64,000 nt of DNA from Scylla paramamosain. Its lineage: Eukaryota; Arthropoda; Malacostraca; Decapoda; Portunidae. Shown here in pieces: positions 13,658-24,899 of this stretch. The first letter of the stretch is position 1; every line of letters starts with the position of its first letter. The notes beneath the pieces were generated by a model. It was given only the letters and a program-made list of their open reading frames with translations. It ran no database searches and had not been told where the DNA came from. Both the position numbers and the translations under genes were made by a program. The stretch is from NCBI RefSeq assembly GCF_035594125.1, contig NC_087178.1:3335001-3399000 (forward strand), in the 5' to 3' direction.

Positions 13658-14278
13658 TCTAAACTGGAAATTTCACATCTCGTCTTTAGCTAAAACAGTT
13701 TCTATAAAGTTAGTCGTTCTGAGACGTCTCCACCAGTTTTTCTTATCCTTCCAGCTTCTAGCTCTGTACAAGAACCTTATCCGTCTATTTATGGAGTATG
13801 CTTCACATATCTGGGGAGATTCCACTCATACCGCTCTTCTAGACAGGGTGGAATCAAAAGCTTTTCGTCTCATCAACTCCTCTCCTCTAACTGACTGTCT
13901 TCAGCCCCTTTCTCATCGCCAGTGTTGCATCTCTTGCTATCTTCTATCGCTATTTTCATGCTAACTGCTCTTCTGATCTTACTAACTGCATGCCTCCCCT
14001 CCTCCCGTGGCCTCGCTGTACAAGACTTTCTTCTTTCTCACCCCTATTCTGTCCACCTCTCTAATGCAAGAGTTAACCAGTATTCTCAGTCATTCATCCC
14101 TTTCTCTGATAAACTCTGGAACTCCCTGCCTGCTTCTGTATTTCCACCTTCCTTTGACTTGAACTCCTTCAGGAGCGAGTTTTCAAGACACTTATCCCCT
14201 TATTCAGGGACCGGCATCTCAGTGGGCCTTTTTTTTTTATTGGATTTTTTTCCTTTGGCCGGTGTCCCTCCTACATAA
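13596..14278 (+). pseudogene. RT C-terminal region of non-LTR element
   Basis: Post-palm RT sequence: NLNWKFHISSLAKT, then LRRLHQFF, LIRLFMEYASHIWG and DRVESKAFRLINSSPL, in the frame open from 13596 to 13964. After a frameshift near 13930 come NQYSQSFIPFSDKLWNSLPA and FRSEFSRHLSPYSG, typical of the C-terminal end of Jockey-group Pol proteins. The catalytic core is missing and at least two frameshifts are present. The C-terminal end is nearly identical in type to the copy at 29372-29830. Confidence 0.85.
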
Positions 14279-14667
14279 AAAGAAAAAAAAAGGACAACAT
14301 GCACTTATTTTTTACGAGTGTGTTGAATACTTTAAGCTTTATTGGGTTTATAATTACAATACTGATGGTGCAATGCGTGTTACTGCGAATGAGTGATATA
14401 TATTCAATATTTTCATGAAGCTTTTTTATTGTTCTGGTCTAGCTTTCTTTGAATTCAGAAAACAAAGAAAATGGTTTCCTGGATACACAGAAAAAAAGGG
14501 AGAATATGAAGTTAATCTTGTCTTTCCTAGGAGACAGATTTATTTTTAGTGTTAAAAGTTATGTAATTATGGAATTGAGAAAGGTTGTCCAGCAGTGAAA
14601 GGATTTGTGTCTTGTCCCAATCAGCGTTGTCACCGCCAATTTTGTACAATGTAAGAGAGTTTTAGGT

Positions 14668-14966
14668 GGTTAGTTTTCTTACCTGCCACCAGAGGGACGC
14701 GACTTTACGTGGAAATAGATGAGGATGCTGTGTGTATATTTTTAGTTGTTGACATCGGAGAGGTTACGATGGTTAGGTCAAGTCAGGTTTAAGTTGTAGA
14801 ATAGGAAAGATTATAGTGATTAGATTAGATTATGGTGGTTATATTAGATTAGGTAAAAGTTAGGTTCTTGATATAGGAAAGGTTACGGTGGTTAGGTTAG
14901 GTTAGGGTGTTGACACAGGAAAGATTATGGCGGTTAGTTGTCCTCCTCGCCACCAGAGGGACGTGC
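14668..14966 (+). repeat. Duplicated CTCF-like site flanking a GGTTA-rich degenerate array
   Basis: GCCACCAGAGGGACG occurs at 14685-14699 and 14949-14963 in the same orientation. Each copy is preceded by a similar GGTTAGTT...CTTCCT-type lead. Between them are degenerate units (GGAAAGGTTACGGTGGTTAG-like) rich in GGTTA. The core matches the CTCF consensus CCASYAGRKGG at every position. Confidence 0.7.
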
Positions 14967-15173
14967 CTGTAGCGGGGGAGGGTCAGGGAGGGACGGGTCT
15001 GTGGGGATATATATATTTGCGTTATGAGCGTGAAAGATATATTGATATCTGTTAATACAAAAATGTTGCCCGTATGAATTTAGATTATGTCAGGTACATA
15101 GAGGCTAATATTTTTCCTTTACCAGCCCTGCCACTACCACCACCACCACCACCACGCAATAAAAACACTATCA

Positions 15174-15220
15174 CGACCACCACCACCACCACCACCACCA
15201 CCACCACCACCACCACCACC
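15174..15220 (+). repeat. (CAC)15 trinucleotide repeat
   Basis: Pure CAC after an imperfect ACC run at 15138-15155. Confidence 0.95.
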
Positions 15221-15289
15221 GCTTCCATGCCACCGACCAAACAATCACTAAACTGTTTTAACATTATTAATTCCGCGCCCTGAGGCTCT

Positions 15290-15930
15290 GAGCTGCAAAG
15301 GCACAACATATTCCCCTCAACCTCCCTCATCCCATCCTCCCATCCTTCCCTCACCCTCCTCCTCCCATCTTTCCATCACCCCCATCCTCCCCTCCTCCCA
15401 TCATCCCTCATCCTCCCATCTTCCCCTCACCCTCCTCCTCCCATCATTCCTCTTCCTATACTCCCTTCACCTCCTCCTCCCTTCTTCCACTATAATCACC
15501 AGTACTAACTTTACCCTCACGATCTCCCCATTCCCTTCTCCCTGTACCTTCATTCCCCTTCTTCCCATTGCCCATATTCTCCCCTTCCTTTACCTTCTCC
15601 CTGTACCTTCATTCCCCTTTCTTTCCCATCGCTATCTCACCCATCCCCTTCCCCCTGTACCCTCCATATTCTCCCTCCCTGTAAGCTTCTTTCCTCTTGC
15701 CATATCCCCTTTCTCCCATCACTATCCCTCCATTCCCCTCACCATCTCATCCTTCCATTTAATACCACATCTTTCCCCTCACCACCTCCCATTCCCCCTT
15801 CCCTACACCCTTTTCACCGTCACTTGTTCCCTCACCCATCAATAAGCATCTCCCTGCATCACTTCACTTGCTTCCCTCCTTCCGCTTCCCCTCCCCCCCC
15901 TCCCCTCCTCTAGCACCGCCCTACCACCCC
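15290..15930 (+). repeat. Pyrimidine-rich degenerate minisatellite tract
   Basis: CCTCCCATCCTTCCCTCACC-type units repeat loosely over about 640 bp. No gene. Confidence 0.7.
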
Positions 15931-16203
15931 CTTCATCCACACATCCCTCAAGCGCTAGGGACCAAGTAATGAAATTTGTCCCTCAAAGCTTATGTTATTA
16001 TTTTTACATAGGGTTGATTCACGTACTGTTTGATGCGCCAGACTCCTGCAGGGCAAACGCTTCCACTTCTGCCCTCCTCCCGCCGACTCTGTCCCTTAGC
16101 CCGCATGTTCTACTGTACCTGTCCGTCTGTCTGTATGTCTGCTGGGATAGAATTGTTGGTACATGTTTGGACCAGTGAGGAAAGAGAGGTAGGATGAAAT
16201 ATT

Positions 16204-16204
16204 C

Positions 16205-16246
<42 letters not shown>
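16204..16246 (+). repeat. (GT)21 microsatellite
   Basis: Nearly pure GT repeat. Confidence 0.96.
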
Positions 16247-16247
<1 letters not shown>

Positions 16248-16323
16248 AGGCGTGGGGGTGGTTAGAATGACAGCGTGTAGTGGTGTGTAGCGGTGCGTGG
16301 TGGTGATGCGTGGCAGCTTGCCT

Positions 16324-16325
<2 letters not shown>

Positions 16326-16415
<90 letters not shown>
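16326..16415 (+). repeat. (GA)45 microsatellite
   Basis: Pure GA repeat. Confidence 0.98.
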
Positions 16416-16420
<5 letters not shown>

Positions 16421-16650
16421 CTCAGTGGTGATGCAGTGATTGGTAACACTGCGTATATAATGTAAAAACGAACGTACAGAGGTGATGGGAGCTTTGTGGG
16501 ATGGGTGGAGATGGTGGTGGAGGTGAGAGGAGGTGAGGGGGAGGTAAGGGGAAGTGAGGAGAGGCGAGGGGAGATGAGTAGGTGCTGGAAACAATGGAGG
16601 TGAACTGCTATGACGGCTCTGTAAAGAAGGAGGGGGAAGAGGAGGAGGAG

Positions 16651-17065
16651 GAGGCATAGAACACAATAAGGAAGAGGAGAGAGGAGGAGAAAAGGGAAAA
16701 GGAGGTCTGAGGCATAGAACACAAGTAAATAAGAAGGAAGAGGAAAGAGGAGGAAAAGGGGGAAAAGGAGGAGGAGGCATAGAACACAAGTAAATAAGAA
16801 GGAAGAGGAAAGAGGAGGAAAAGGGGGAAAAGGAGGAGGAGGCACAGAGCACAAGTAGATAAGGGGGAAGAGGAAAGAAGAGGAGGAGGACAGGGGAGAG
16901 GAGGAGGAGGCACAGAGCACAAGTAAATAAGAGGGGAGAGGAAAGAGGAGGAGGAGGACGGGTAAGAGGAAGAAGAGGTATAGAGCACAAGTAAATAAGA
17001 GGGAAGAGGAAAGAGGAGGAGGAGGAGGAGGAGGAGGCACGGACTACAAGTAAATAAGAGGGAAC
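16651..17065 (+). repeat. Purine-rich VNTR, 58-68-bp unit, 7 copies
   Basis: GAGGCAYAGARCACAAGTAA followed by ATAAGARGGAAGAGGAAAG starts at 16651, 16709, 16774, 16839, 16907, 16975 and 17034. Units 2 and 3 are nearly identical. On the minus strand it gives long proline/serine/leucine open frames that are not genes. Confidence 0.9.
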
Positions 17066-17139
17066 AGAAGGAACAGGAGGCAATGAAGGCATGAGGAGAG
17101 GAAGGAGGGAAGAAATGAAGTAGGGCGGCTGTCTGAGGG

Positions 17140-17230
17140 TGAGAGGGAGAGTGGAGAGGTGAGGGGGTGAGGGAGAGTGGAGAGATGAAGGGGTGAGGGA
17201 GAGTGAACAGGTGAGGGGATGAGGGAGAGA
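17140..17230 (+). repeat. Purine minisatellite, ~33-bp unit
   Basis: GAGAGTGGAGAGGTGAGGGG-type units repeat about 2.5 times directly after the larger purine VNTR. Confidence 0.7.
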
Positions 17231-17387
17231 AGGCACAGCTCCGTCCAGCTCTCAACACACCTGGTGAATCTCACGACGCGGGCAGGTAAGCGTGAGGCGC
17301 CGCTAGATCAGCAAGAGCTACCTGCTGACCGCGAGAAGAAACTGGTTACGTTGCAAAGGTGCCCCCGCGCTCACCCATTAGTGCCAG
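17231..17387 (+). other. GC-rich island with two strong splice donors
   Basis: GGGCAG|GTAAGCG occurs at 17285/17286 and GTGCCAG|GTAAGGG at 17387/17388, in a CpG-containing, non-repetitive island right after the purine VNTRs. It could be an untranslated exon with alternative donors. No acceptor was seen upstream and no coding frame is recognised. Confidence 0.25.
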
Positions 17388-17517
17388 GTAAGGGAATACG
17401 TATAGGCTTCATTCTTCATAAATCCATTGAAGCTTGATTAAACTCGCGTTCATAATTAACTGAGCGTTGACTAATGCGTCTATTTCAAAACACTGTGCAC
17501 ATTTCGCCGTGAATTTG

Positions 17518-17532
17518 CTCCTGCTGCTGCTG

Positions 17533-17578
<46 letters not shown>
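17518..17578 (+). repeat. (CTG)20 trinucleotide repeat
   Basis: CTG repeat with one CTA interruption. No coding context is recognised. Confidence 0.95.
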
Positions 17579-18225
17579 AATGGCGGGAAATTAAATGAGA
17601 GGTGAGATAGGATTGTATTGAACAGCGGTGCTATTTTTCCCCCTTTTTTTTCCTTTTCATGAATAGACTATGTATAATTTCGTGTAGAGAGAGAGAGAGA
17701 GAGAGAGAGAGAATTAGTCAGTCAGTCAGTCAGTCATTAACAAAGGCACCAGTCCCGTCTGTATTGTGACCTGCTTTCAGTCTAATTCCTCAGTCTCCTT
17801 TAGTATTAGTCTGTCTAGATATCCACTTTTCTTTTTTTCCTTACTTTCCTCCACGTCCCACTTCCATCATCCATTTGTCCACCTCTTTCCCTCCTGGTAC
17901 GTGCGCGTCTTTGTCGTGGCGTCCTTGTTTCCTGGACTTATGAGCCGCCAGCTTGGTGAAAACTCTACCCAAACACTGACTATGACAAATGACTAGCAAT
18001 TTCTCACACGCCTTCCCTTCCTTCCCTTCCTTTCCTTCTTTCATTTTCTCCCCTTCCTTCCTCTTATTGTCTGCTTTCCCTCTCCTACCTATTGCATCTC
18101 GTTTCTCTAAGTTTTTTTTTCTTTTTTTTCTCGTATTCGCAGTGTATCTTTCCATTCTGCCTCGTGTCTCCTCGTTCTTCTATCCATCTGCTCTCTTTTG
18201 CTCCTCTACTAACTCTCTGTCGTTT

Positions 18226-18378
<153 letters not shown>

Positions 18379-18742
18379 TTTTATTCTCGTGTTTTCACTG
18401 CTTCCCTTCCTTTCTTTCGTTTTCTTTTCATTTGTTTTCCAGCTTATCTCCACCTGATTTTTTTTCCATTGTTCTTTAAACTTTAATCTGTCCTCACCTC
18501 CTTTCTTTCCAGCATCTTTCTTTCTCCTCCCTCCTCGCTTTCTTTCCTTGTTTCTTCTTCTCTTTCTCTCTCACTTTCCTCCCTTCGTCTTTCTCATTTA
18601 TTCAGAGTGGAGGGAAAACAAAGGAGCCATGAATGAAAACGTTTGGTGGTGAAAACGTTCCCTTGATGATGAAAACGTTCTCCGCAAACTGTTTATCATT
18701 GTTGCTTGATGACAAAGTTGAAGTATTAATAATGGTGCTGTG

Positions 18743-18858
<116 letters not shown>

Positions 18859-19360
18859 ACGTGTAGGTACATGTTCCAGTCCTTCCTCCTTCATATCAAT
18901 TATTGTATTTGCTCACAGTTGATTTTCCACGCGAGTCTTCATTCTTTTTCCCTGACGTGTCATAATATTTGTCTGAGATTCTGGCGCTAAATAATAGGAA
19001 GCACATTGGTTGCGGTGCTGAAATTTGCAAGTGTTGAGGTAATGGAATATGCAGTGTGGTTGACAACTTTTACCTCCGCGTTTGTTTTATACGGCAGAAC
19101 TGTCCTGTCTCGCTGTCTGTAAAACATTAGTGTATAAATAAGGTAGACACTCGGAAGTAATTAATAGGAGCACGTAGACATTCACGGCTCCTTTGTAACT
19201 AAATTAATTTCAACCCTTCCGGGACACCACTTACCTGTATTTTTTTTTTCTTTTTCTTTTTTTCTTTTTTTTTTTTTGGAAATGGCAATTAGCGTGGGTT
19301 TTATTTCCAGCGATTTTTAAAGTTCTTGCTGTTTTTTTTTATTTCGTGTGTGTTTGTGTT

Positions 19361-19364
<4 letters not shown>

Positions 19365-19433
<69 letters not shown>
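19365..19433 (+). repeat. (GA)n microsatellite, left arm
   Basis: GA repeat with one G insertion; faces the CT tract at 19505-19573. Confidence 0.97.
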
Positions 19434-19436
<3 letters not shown>

Positions 19437-19500
19437 TATTTTGTTCATTGTAGCTCTTCATCTCTATTTTCTTTTTCCTTGCAGTTTTATGTGTCGCTGT

Positions 19501-19504
<4 letters not shown>

Positions 19505-19573
<69 letters not shown>
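19505..19573 (+). repeat. (CT)34 microsatellite, right arm
   Basis: Pure CT repeat, complementary to 19365-19433. Confidence 0.97.
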
Positions 19574-19576
<3 letters not shown>

Positions 19577-19676
19577 GACATCATTATTTTTTAACTTTTT
19601 TATAACTTTTTTTTTTTTTTTAATCGTGGCCTTTAATTTTCTCGTCCTCAGTGCCACTGTTTGTGTTGTTATTGTT

Positions 19677-19679
19677 GAT

Positions 19680-19712
<33 letters not shown>

Positions 19713-19765
19713 CTCTTGTTATTACCGCTGTTGTTGTTGTAGTTGTTGTTGTCATTGTTGTGTTG
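19677..19765 (+). repeat. Imperfect (GTT/GCT)n repeat
   Basis: Mixed TTG and CTG units. Confidence 0.85.
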
Positions 19766-20019
19766 TATCTATTGTCATTTTTAGTCCTTTTCTCCCTCCA
19801 TCCTTTTTTTTCTTTTTTTTAGCACGGCTTACGTTAACAAATTCTGAGGTTCTGCTGGCCACAATATTAAAGTGTCTCTATATTCGCCATAAACTTAGCC
19901 CATTAAGAAGAGCCAGTGTAGCTTCGTACCGTGGAGTCTGGTACCGTAACTCATAAGGTCATTGTTGGTACATTATGGTTTTCCTTGCTCAGGTGAAATC
20001 TCGTATGTACCCACCGTAC

Positions 20020-20860
20020 CCTCACCTGCCCACGCTTTCCTCCCCCCTTTCCCTCACGTTCTCTCTCCCCTCGCCGCCCCTTTCCATCTCCCCTCCTCTT
20101 AATCATATTTCTTTTCCTTGTCCCTCGCCCCATTACTTAGTTTTCTTCATTCCTTCTTGTGTATTCGTCCATTAATCCTTATTTCATTCCCTTCCTTTAC
20201 TTTCCCCCTCACTTCCCCTCCCCTTTCCACCTCACTTCCCTTCCTTCCTCTCCCTCCTTCTATCCCTTCCTCTGATGCATCGTTTTCTCTTTATCTCCCC
20301 TTAATATTCATCCATTACTCTCAACTCCCTTCTTTTTTTTTTCTCCCTTCTTTATTCTTCTCTTCATCAAGCACATGTCCCTCCCTTCCTCCCTTCCTCC
20401 CTTCTCTCTTCCAGTCTTTCCATGCCTCTCTCTTTTCCTCACACTCTCCCTCCCTCCCTCTTTACTTCACATCCCCTCCTTTCCTCCCTCACTCAAGAAC
20501 ATAATCTTTCTTTCCCTCCCTCTTTTCCTCACTTCTCCCTTGCTCCCTGCCTCCCTCAAGAAAATCTTTCCATCCCTCCTTCCTTTCCCTCACACTTCTC
20601 TCCCCCTCCCTCCCTTCCTTACACCCCTCTTTCCCTTTCTCCCTTCCTTACACCCCTCCTTTACTCCTCCCATCCTTACACCCCTTCTTTCCTCCCTCCC
20701 ATCGTTACACCCCTCCTTCCCTCCCTGCCTTCCTCCTCCCTCAAGAACACAATCATTCCTTCCCCCCGTTTTCTTCACACCCCTCTCTCTCCCTCTCTTC
20801 TTCCCTCCCGCACTTCCTCCCTCCCTCGCTGAAACACACCTTCACACCACAACACAGGGG
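20020..20860 (+). repeat. Polypyrimidine domain with internal minisatellite
   Basis: About 840 bp nearly purine-free. TTACACCCCTC-type segments occur about four times at 20620-20715 and CTCAAGAACA-type segments at about 20490, 20560 and 20742. The Pro/Ser/Leu open frames over it are artefacts. Confidence 0.8.
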
Positions 20861-21419
20861 TTCGGGAAGGCTGAAAAATGTGTAAGTCGGTCATTAATTT
20901 TATCTTTTGACGGTAAATACACTCCAGAGCAAAATATTTCCTGGCACTAAACGCTCTCCTTAAAGTTACTTGAAATATGTCACACCTGAACTTAGCGAGT
21001 CTTGGCCTTACTCCCCTCCTCTCCTTTCCCTCCTCTTCCTCCTTCTTTCCCTTTTCTTTCTTTTCTTTTTCCTTTTTTTCCCTCACCTTTTCTTTCCTTA
21101 CCTCTCCTTTCCTTGTCTTGTCTTCCTTTCCCTTAACCGGTTTTGCCTTACCTTACCTTAAATTACCTCACCTTACCCTTTCTTGCTTTATTTTTCTTTC
21201 CCTTCTCTTTCTTCGCTTTCCTTTCCTTCCCTCGCCTCCCATTCCCTTGTTTTGTCTTCTTTTCTATTACCCTACTTTACCCTACCTTGCCTTGCCTTGC
21301 CTAAGCTTTCCTTCTCATCCCTTCCTTTCTTTTACCTTTTCTGTCTTTATCTCATAATTTTTTTCTTTATCTTAACATTTCTTTCGTTACTTTACCTTAT
21401 TTTTCATCATCACCTTCTC

Positions 21420-21480
21420 TTCCCTTCCTTCTCTCCTTCCCTTCCCTTCCCTTCCCTTCCCTTCCCTTCTCTTCTCGTCC
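21420..21480 (+). repeat. (CCCTT)n repeat
   Basis: About eight CCCTT units within a longer CCTT-rich tract (21000-21480). Confidence 0.9.
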
Positions 21481-21640
21481 CGTGCAGTAGTGATTTCCAT
21501 TTCCCTGTTTTGCTTAATAATTTCTTCCTTAAATATCCCATAAGTTTGTGAGATGATTGCAAAAAATTCAGTAATATAGCGTGTAGTGTCGTGTATATAT
21601 TTTTTTTCACATTTTTTTTCTTTTTTTTTGCTCGTGCCTT

Positions 21641-21784
<144 letters not shown>

Positions 21785-21868
21785 CTTCCTTTTTTTTAAT
21801 ATATATAGAAGTGAAAAGAAATAGTGCATACATATACAACAATTACAAAGTTGAACTGCACATTCTGA

Positions 21869-21968
<100 letters not shown>

Positions 21969-22169
21969 GTTGTCAGGTACAGGCTTGCGTTACGCTCGAC
22001 AATATCCTGGAGTATTAGCGAATATTCAACTGATACATGAGTAATTAATGCAGATGAAGCCCTTGCGAGTTGAGCAACCGGAGTGACATATCAAGGCGAG
22101 CCAGTAATTCGATAAGAGAAGAAGAGAGAAGTAGGTTGCAGGAGGAGGAATGAGAAGTAGGTAGGAAAA

Positions 22170-22680
22170 TGCATTGCTCTCCACCTCACTTCAAATTTTC
22201 GTTCTTATTTCTTTTCCTACTCCTCCTTCTCCTCTTCTATTTATTTTTTTACTCTTCGTTACTTTTTTTATTCTTCGTTTGTTTTTCTTGTTCCTCCATG
22301 CTTTTGTTTTTCTTTCTACTGTTTTTGCTGTTTTTCCTGTTATGCAATGTGTCTTTTTTGTGTTATTTTGTTTTTTTTTGTGTTTCTTGTTTTTTTCTCA
22401 ATGTGTCTCTTTCTTATCGCTTCATATTTTCCTCCTATCCCCACTCTTCGTCTTCCCTCATTCATAATTCTTCACTTTGTTACCTCATATTCTCCATTAT
22501 ATGTTTTTACTCTTGTTTTCTTTCCTGTTCCAATATTTGCCTGACGCCTTTCCTATTCTCATTTTTTTTTCTTGTTTCCTTCTTGTCTTCCTGTCTCCTG
22601 CTTTCCTCCTTGTATCCTTATTGCCTCCTTGCCATCCTTCTCTTCTGTTGCGTCATCTTTTTTTTTCTCCCACGTATGAT
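22170..22680. other. T/C-rich stretch without gene
   Basis: Long Phe/Leu/Ser-rich frames reflect base composition. No motif is recognised. Confidence 0.5.
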
Positions 22681-22823
22681 GAAACAAATCAGTCGAAGTC
22701 TCGTTTCCCGTACGAGCAAAAAATCTTCTTATCGAGTGATAGAAAATAGTGGTTTTCTGATATTTTCTCTTTCCGTTCAAGGTGATTTCTTTGCCTTATA
22801 GATCCATGTATTGTTCTTTTTTT

Positions 22824-22825
<2 letters not shown>

Positions 22826-22896
<71 letters not shown>
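22826..22896 (+). repeat. (TG)35 microsatellite
   Basis: Pure repeat. Confidence 0.98.
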
Positions 22897-22898
<2 letters not shown>

Positions 22899-23102
22899 GA
22901 CGTCAGTGGTTTTTTCGTGTTCTGTTTTTGTGATGTTCCTTGACGCGAGGTGTGGGAAGAGATAAGTCGTCTCTTTCATTTCCTCTCATCAGGTGAAAAG
23001 TCAGTGGCGTGTGAGTAGTGGCGTTGCGTTTAATCTCCTGGCTTTGTAAGTGGTAGGGAGCTTTGCATTGTGTCTTGATACCCTTGTGAATTGTAGGCCT
23101 TG

Positions 23103-23212
<110 letters not shown>

Positions 23213-23784
23213 GCACACACGTCATAATAATCAATAGCTAACAAGAGGACTCTTCCCGGACGCCACTGGATCAACAACTCAGTGAGCGAGAATCCGATTA
23301 CTGAGAGAGAGAAAGATTATAGGATTCTTCTCTCCCTGGGGTAGCGTTGCGCAGGGTTCGTATCCTGTACCGCCACCTACACTCACAGGAATTACAGGAA
23401 CCTTACCAGCCTACACTTACACCTCACTACAACCTCCCACACCTGCAGCGCCCACACGTACGTTGTTGTATCCATCTATATACCTGTTTGACGTCACCTG
23501 TTCATCGTACCTGTTGCCTCACACCCCGCCGTTCCATTATTAGCCTCACCTTCACCTCTCCTTCAACACCTGCAGCGGAACACCTGTCGATGGTAATATT
23601 GGAGTTTTACCTCGTGTTCGCAACGCATCGTATCGTTAATGCAGAAAATATGTGAATGAAAAGTAATGGTTGGAATGGTAATGTTGCGAATTCAGTCTGG
23701 CGTAGCTATTATTGCTATTTTTTTTTTTTTTTTTCATTTTTTATTTAGTCTCTCCCTCACTCTTAAAATTGAGTGTGGTAATTA

Positions 23785-23959
<175 letters not shown>

Positions 23960-24198
23960 CATGTTTCGTTTATTTCAGTCAGAAAATAAGATTAAGTCTG
24001 CAGCGTCGTATCGTGAAACTTTTACAGATTCAATAGTCAGTTTGGTGGCTGTCTTCTTCATCTTTTGTTATCGTTGTGCGAACTTTACATTTTTTGTCGG
24101 ACGAGCTTCATGCAGTATCTGGACTTTTAATTACATATATTTCTTTTTCTTTTTTTTTCTTTTGGTGGAATTCTCGTTTGTATTAATGTTGCAGGGAC

Positions 24199-24203
24199 GT
24201 GTG

Positions 24204-24262
<59 letters not shown>
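24199..24262 (+). repeat. (GT)32 microsatellite
   Basis: One GTGC interruption at the start. Confidence 0.97.
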
Positions 24263-24265
<3 letters not shown>

Positions 24266-24755
24266 CCTAAGTAGAGAGAGATTTGAAGCTTTTAAAATCA
24301 TTCCTAGTTTGTTTATTTCACTCCGTAAGCTCAAGCCTTTCCACTGACCTGGATTGAGGAACATCAGGAAGGGGGGAGGGAAATAAAAATAAAAATAAAG
24401 GCGGAGGAAAGAAAAAGATGCGATTTCTCGGAGTCTACGGAGGTAAAAGTGGAAGATATGAACTCTCAAGTAGAACCGAAAAGACGCGGAAAGAAACTTG
24501 GAATAAAAAAAAAAGATCGAAAAAGTGTGAGGAGAGAACAAAATAAAAAAAAAAAAGAGGAGGAGAAGGAAAGGAGCAGGAAGAGTAAGACAAAGGAAGG
24601 ACAAAATAACAAGAGATGAGGACAACGAACGCGAACAAAAGGAAGCATCACAAGGGAAACAGAGTAACTTATTGATAAACTTCGCAAGGAGTTTGGACCC
24701 AAAGTTAGACCGACACGCTCCTGCTGGGCTAGTGGCGACGGTGGTTATCCCTTAC

Positions 24756-24759
<4 letters not shown>

Positions 24760-24827
<68 letters not shown>
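24760..24827 (+). repeat. (CT)34 microsatellite
   Basis: Pure repeat. Confidence 0.98.
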
Positions 24828-24830
<3 letters not shown>

Positions 24831-24899
24831 GTTAGTTGTAATGCAAATTTGACCCGTCCGACTATCACACAGGGACCAAGGGCGTGGGAAAGAAAACGG

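Larger units (their letters stand above)
12897..14299 (+). mobile_element. Jockey-like non-LTR retrotransposon, internally deleted
   Basis: Endonuclease-type coding remains run from about 12899 to 13620 and an RT C-terminal end runs from about 13625 to 14278. The 3' end has a T-rich stretch, a CCGGTGTCCCTCCTACAT tail and a poly(A) run at 14278-14299. The RT fingers and palm (including any FADD box) are absent: endonuclease sequence passes almost directly into the post-catalytic RT region. A relative with the same 3' end lies at 29372-29830 (-). Clear target duplications were not found. Confidence 0.85.

Noticed and set aside
15970..16178. 69-residue frame MKFVPQSLCYYF
   Set aside because: Short, no signal of homology, and it crosses a GTCT-rich patch.
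23330..23380. GGGTTCGTATCC resembling a tRNA B-box
   Set aside because: The T-loop consensus is altered and no A-box lies at proper spacing upstream.
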